Shown: piece by piece, positions 62,087-64,000 of the stretch
Numbering within the stretch: the stretch's first letter is position 1
Layout: every line of letters begins with the position of its first letter
From: Phycisphaera sp.
Lineage (GTDB): Bacteria > Planctomycetota > Phycisphaerae > Phycisphaerales > Zrk34
Length of the DNA: 64,000 bases
Direction of reading: 5' to 3'
Assembly (NCBI GenBank): GCA_016125285.1
Contig: WGMA01000011.1
Location: 1 to 64,000, forward strand
Translations under genes and position numbers: made by a program
The notes under the pieces: generated by a model
Told to the model about the DNA's origin: nothing
Seen by the model: the letters and a program-made list of their open reading frames with translations, nothing else
Database searches by the model: none

Positions 62087-63649
62087 ATGGCCGACGAGCA
62101 CGATCACGACCACAGCCACGACCATGATCACTCACACGATCATGACCATAGCCACGACCACGACCACAGCCATGACCACGACCACGACGGCTTCGAGCCG
62201 ACGGTGACCGTCGAGGACATCGGCCCGGCCCGCAAGAAGATCGTCATCGAGGTCGCCGCCGAGCAGATCGCCGACCGGCTGTCCGACAACTTCAAGAACC
62301 TGCAGTCCGAGGCGACGATCCCCGGCTTCCGCCGCGGCCGCGCTCCGCAGCGCCTGCTCGAGAAGCGATTCGGCTCCGATGTCCGCGCCGAGGTCTGCAA
62401 CCAGATCATCGGCGAGAGCTACGCCCACGCCGTGGAGTCCAACAGCCTCCGCGTGCTCGGCGACCCGGACATCAAGGACCTCGACGACATCAAGCTGCCC
62501 GACGACGGCCCGCTGAAGTTCGAGGCCGAGGTCGAGGTCGTGCCCGAGTTCGAGCTGCCGGACCTCAAGGGCATCGAGATCGACAAGCCGCTGCTCGAGA
62601 TTTCCGACGATAAGATCGACGCGGAGATCGACCGCTACTGCGAGATGTACGGCAAGTTCGAGGGCGTCGACAAGACCGAGGCGGGCGACTACATCACCGC
62701 CGCGATCAAGGTGATCGACAAGGACGGCGAGGTCATCCAGGAGCTGGCCGCGGCGCAGTCGCTGGTGCCCGGTGAGGACCGCAACTTCAAGGGCGCCCTC
62801 GCGGGCATCCTCGTCGAGGACCTCGGCAAGCAGATCACCGGCAAGAGCGTCGGCGACAGCGTGACGGTCGACACCAAGGGCCCGTCGATGCACGAGATCG
62901 AGGCGATCCGCGAGCAGCCGATCAAGATCGAGGCGACCCTCAGCCGCATCGAGCGCATGAAGCCCATGCCGCGTGAGGAGCTGATGGAGGCGCTGGGCAT
63001 GACCGAGGAGGACGAGCTGCGTGAGCAGGTTCGCGAGCGTCTGGACGGCCAGGCCCAGCAGGCGCAGCAGCAGGCGATGACCGAGCAGGTCGTCGAGGCG
63101 CTGGTCGACAAGATCGACATGGAGCTGCCCGAGGACCTCAGCGCCCGTCAGGCCGAGCGCGCCCTGCACCGCCGCCGCATCGAGATGATGTACCAGGGCC
63201 GCAGCCCGCAGGAGGTCGAAGAGAGCCTGGCCGAGATGCGTGAGGCGACGAAGGAAGCGGCGCAGCGCGACCTGAAGATCTCGTTCATCCTCGACGCCGT
63301 GGCGCGTCACTTCGACGTCAACGTCACCGAGGCGGAGGTCAACACGCAGATCGTGCACATCGCGATGCAGCAGGGCCGCCGCCCCGAGCGGATGCGTGAC
63401 GAGATGATCAAGTCCGGCCAGGTCGACCAGCTGTTCATCCAGCTCCGCGAGGCGAAGGCCGTGGAGAAGGTGATCGAAGAGGTCAAGGTCAACGAGCTGT
63501 CCGAGGACGAGTACCGCAAGAAGCACGGCGGCGACGACGCGGCCGACGAGAAGGCGGGCGAGTCGAAGAAGAAGACGACCAAGAAGAAGACCACGAAGAA
63601 GAAGACCACCAAGAAGTCGTCGACGAAGAAGAAGTCCGACGACGCGTGA
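62087..63649 (+). CDS. tig: Trigger factor with His/Asp-rich head and Lys-rich tail
   Basis: A 520-aa ribosome-associated chaperone, about 90 residues longer than usual. Residues 1-33 are almost only His and Asp with some Ser (repeats like HDHDHSHDHDHS), a likely metal-binding segment. The ribosome-binding signature IPGFRRGRAPQRLLEKRFG and a long helical C-terminal domain (LDGQAQQAQQQAMTEQVVEALVD) are present. The central PPIase domain (about 165-260) keeps little of the FKBP pattern and may be inactive. The end, about 25 residues, is KKKTTKKKTT-type. The ATG at 62087 follows AAGGAG; a 37-base gap separates it from the folded leader. Confidence 0.92.
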   Translation: MADEHDHDHSHDHDHSHDHDHSHDHDHSHDHDHDGFEPTVTVEDIGPARKKIVIEVAAEQIADRLSDNFKNLQSEATIPGFRRGRAPQRLLEKRFGSDVRAEVCNQIIGESYAHAVESNSLRVLGDPDIKDLDDIKLPDDGPLKFEAEVEVVPEFELPDLKGIEIDKPLLEISDDKIDAEIDRYCEMYGKFEGVDKTEAGDYITAAIKVIDKDGEVIQELAAAQSLVPGEDRNFKGALAGILVEDLGKQITGKSVGDSVTVDTKGPSMHEIEAIREQPIKIEATLSRIERMKPMPREELMEALGMTEEDELREQVRERLDGQAQQAQQQAMTEQVVEALVDKIDMELPEDLSARQAERALHRRRIEMMYQGRSPQEVEESLAEMREATKEAAQRDLKISFILDAVARHFDVNVTEAEVNTQIVHIAMQQGRRPERMRDEMIKSGQVDQLFIQLREAKAVEKVIEEVKVNELSEDEYRKKHGGDDAADEKAGESKKKTTKKKTTKKKTTKKSSTKKKSDDA

Positions 63650-63697
63650 GTGACCACCGCGAGGCCGAAGCCCGCCGCCTGAACACGAGGAGCCGCG

Positions 63698-64000
63698 ATG
63701 CCGACGACGATGATGCGATGGCTTGCGCAGGCTTCGTCGTCGTCGGGCGGCGGCGCTCCCCCGGCCGATCACACGGTGGACATCATGACCTGGTGCACGG
63801 TCTTCATCATCGCCGTGGTGGTCCTGTTCTTCATCGCGTCGGTGATGAAGAAGCGGTCGCAGGAGTGGCAGCAGGACACCCCGGCGATGAAGCTGACGTT
63901 CACGCTGGACGACGTGCGTCAGATGCTCGCCGCCGGGCAGCTCACGGAGGCCGAGGCGGCGCGGATGCGCGAGAAGATCATCGCCAGGTCGCGCGAGGGC
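63698..64000 (+). CDS. Membrane protein with SHOCT-like C-terminus (cut by window edge)
   Basis: The frame starts at an ATG at 63698 after a weak GAGG site and stays open to the end of the window (101 codons). The first 20 residues are Ser/Gly-rich; one membrane helix follows (TWCTVFIIAVVVLFFIASVM), then a charged segment. At residues about 73-95, LDDVRQMLAAGQLTEAEAARM resembles the short SHOCT-type helical domain. The product is unknown. It may be cotranscribed with tig, 48 bases upstream. Confidence 0.7.
   Translation, partial: MPTTMMRWLAQASSSSGGGAPPADHTVDIMTWCTVFIIAVVVLFFIASVMKKRSQEWQQDTPAMKLTFTLDDVRQMLAAGQLTEAEAARMREKIIARSREG

Overview
The window is 64 kb of GC-rich bacterial chromosome, most likely from a member of the Planctomycetota and probably of a Phycisphaerae-like lineage. 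The evidence is a planctomycete-type cytochrome/PSD1 protein paired with a DUF1501 protein, a secreted multidomain dehydrogenase-like protein of the planctomycete style, many exported TPR/PEGA/DUF362 proteins, a futalosine-pathway menaquinone gene (mqnA), LptB (a diderm envelope) and a complete nine-gene N-type ATPase operon. The class assignment is inference; no rRNA gene is present.

Left edge (1 to about 5.1 kb): a lower-GC accessory segment. It holds the start of a helix-turn-helix protein, a full-length single-subunit T7-type RNA polymerase, an unknown 282-aa protein divergent from it across a palindrome-rich spacer, and a serine recombinase. At its right end lie a stretch resembling the tail of an integrase and a terminator. 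No capsid, terminase or DNA polymerase gene is visible, so the element is either a phage remnant, a satellite, or one whose other half lies left of the window.

5.1-14 kb: minus-strand chromosomal genes (ABC ATPase, DUF362 protein with a prenyltransferase-fold partner, xylulokinase, phosphohexomutase, DinG-type helicase). 14-22.6 kb: a secreted SGNH/dehydrogenase/HEAT/cupredoxin protein, rsmG, AMMECR1, nadC, an ASCH-like protein, scpB, a lipoprotein and an adenylate kinase-like protein. 22.7-26 kb: a four-gene minus-strand cluster headed by a fatty acid desaturase, with a GbsR/MarR regulator immediately upstream; one palindromic operator motif occurs before both the desaturase and the regulator. 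26-42 kb: an isolated F-type atpG, lptB, membrane and lipoproteins, mqnA, an atypical sigma factor, a uracil-DNA glycosylase, hemC, rodA/mrdA, folE2, tRNA-Leu and hisI. 42-50.5 kb: a TPR protein, efp, a Fur-family regulator, the PSD1/DUF1501 pair and an esterase.

50.7-59.7 kb is an ion-transport block: a SpoIIAA/STAS-like protein overlapping atpD, then atpD-C-Q-R-B-E-F-A-G of an N-ATPase, followed by a convergent CBS-domain protein and a CPA2-type antiporter. 59.7-64 kb: tRNA-Ser, an exported protein, a PIN/TRAM membrane protein, and trigger factor with a His/Asp-rich head, a Lys-rich tail and a strongly folded 5' leader, then a membrane protein cut by the window edge.

Across the window, AT-rich degenerate inverted repeats sit at gene ends, and several genes have a -10-like box only 7-8 bases before the start codon and no Shine-Dalgarno sequence, which suggests leaderless mRNAs.
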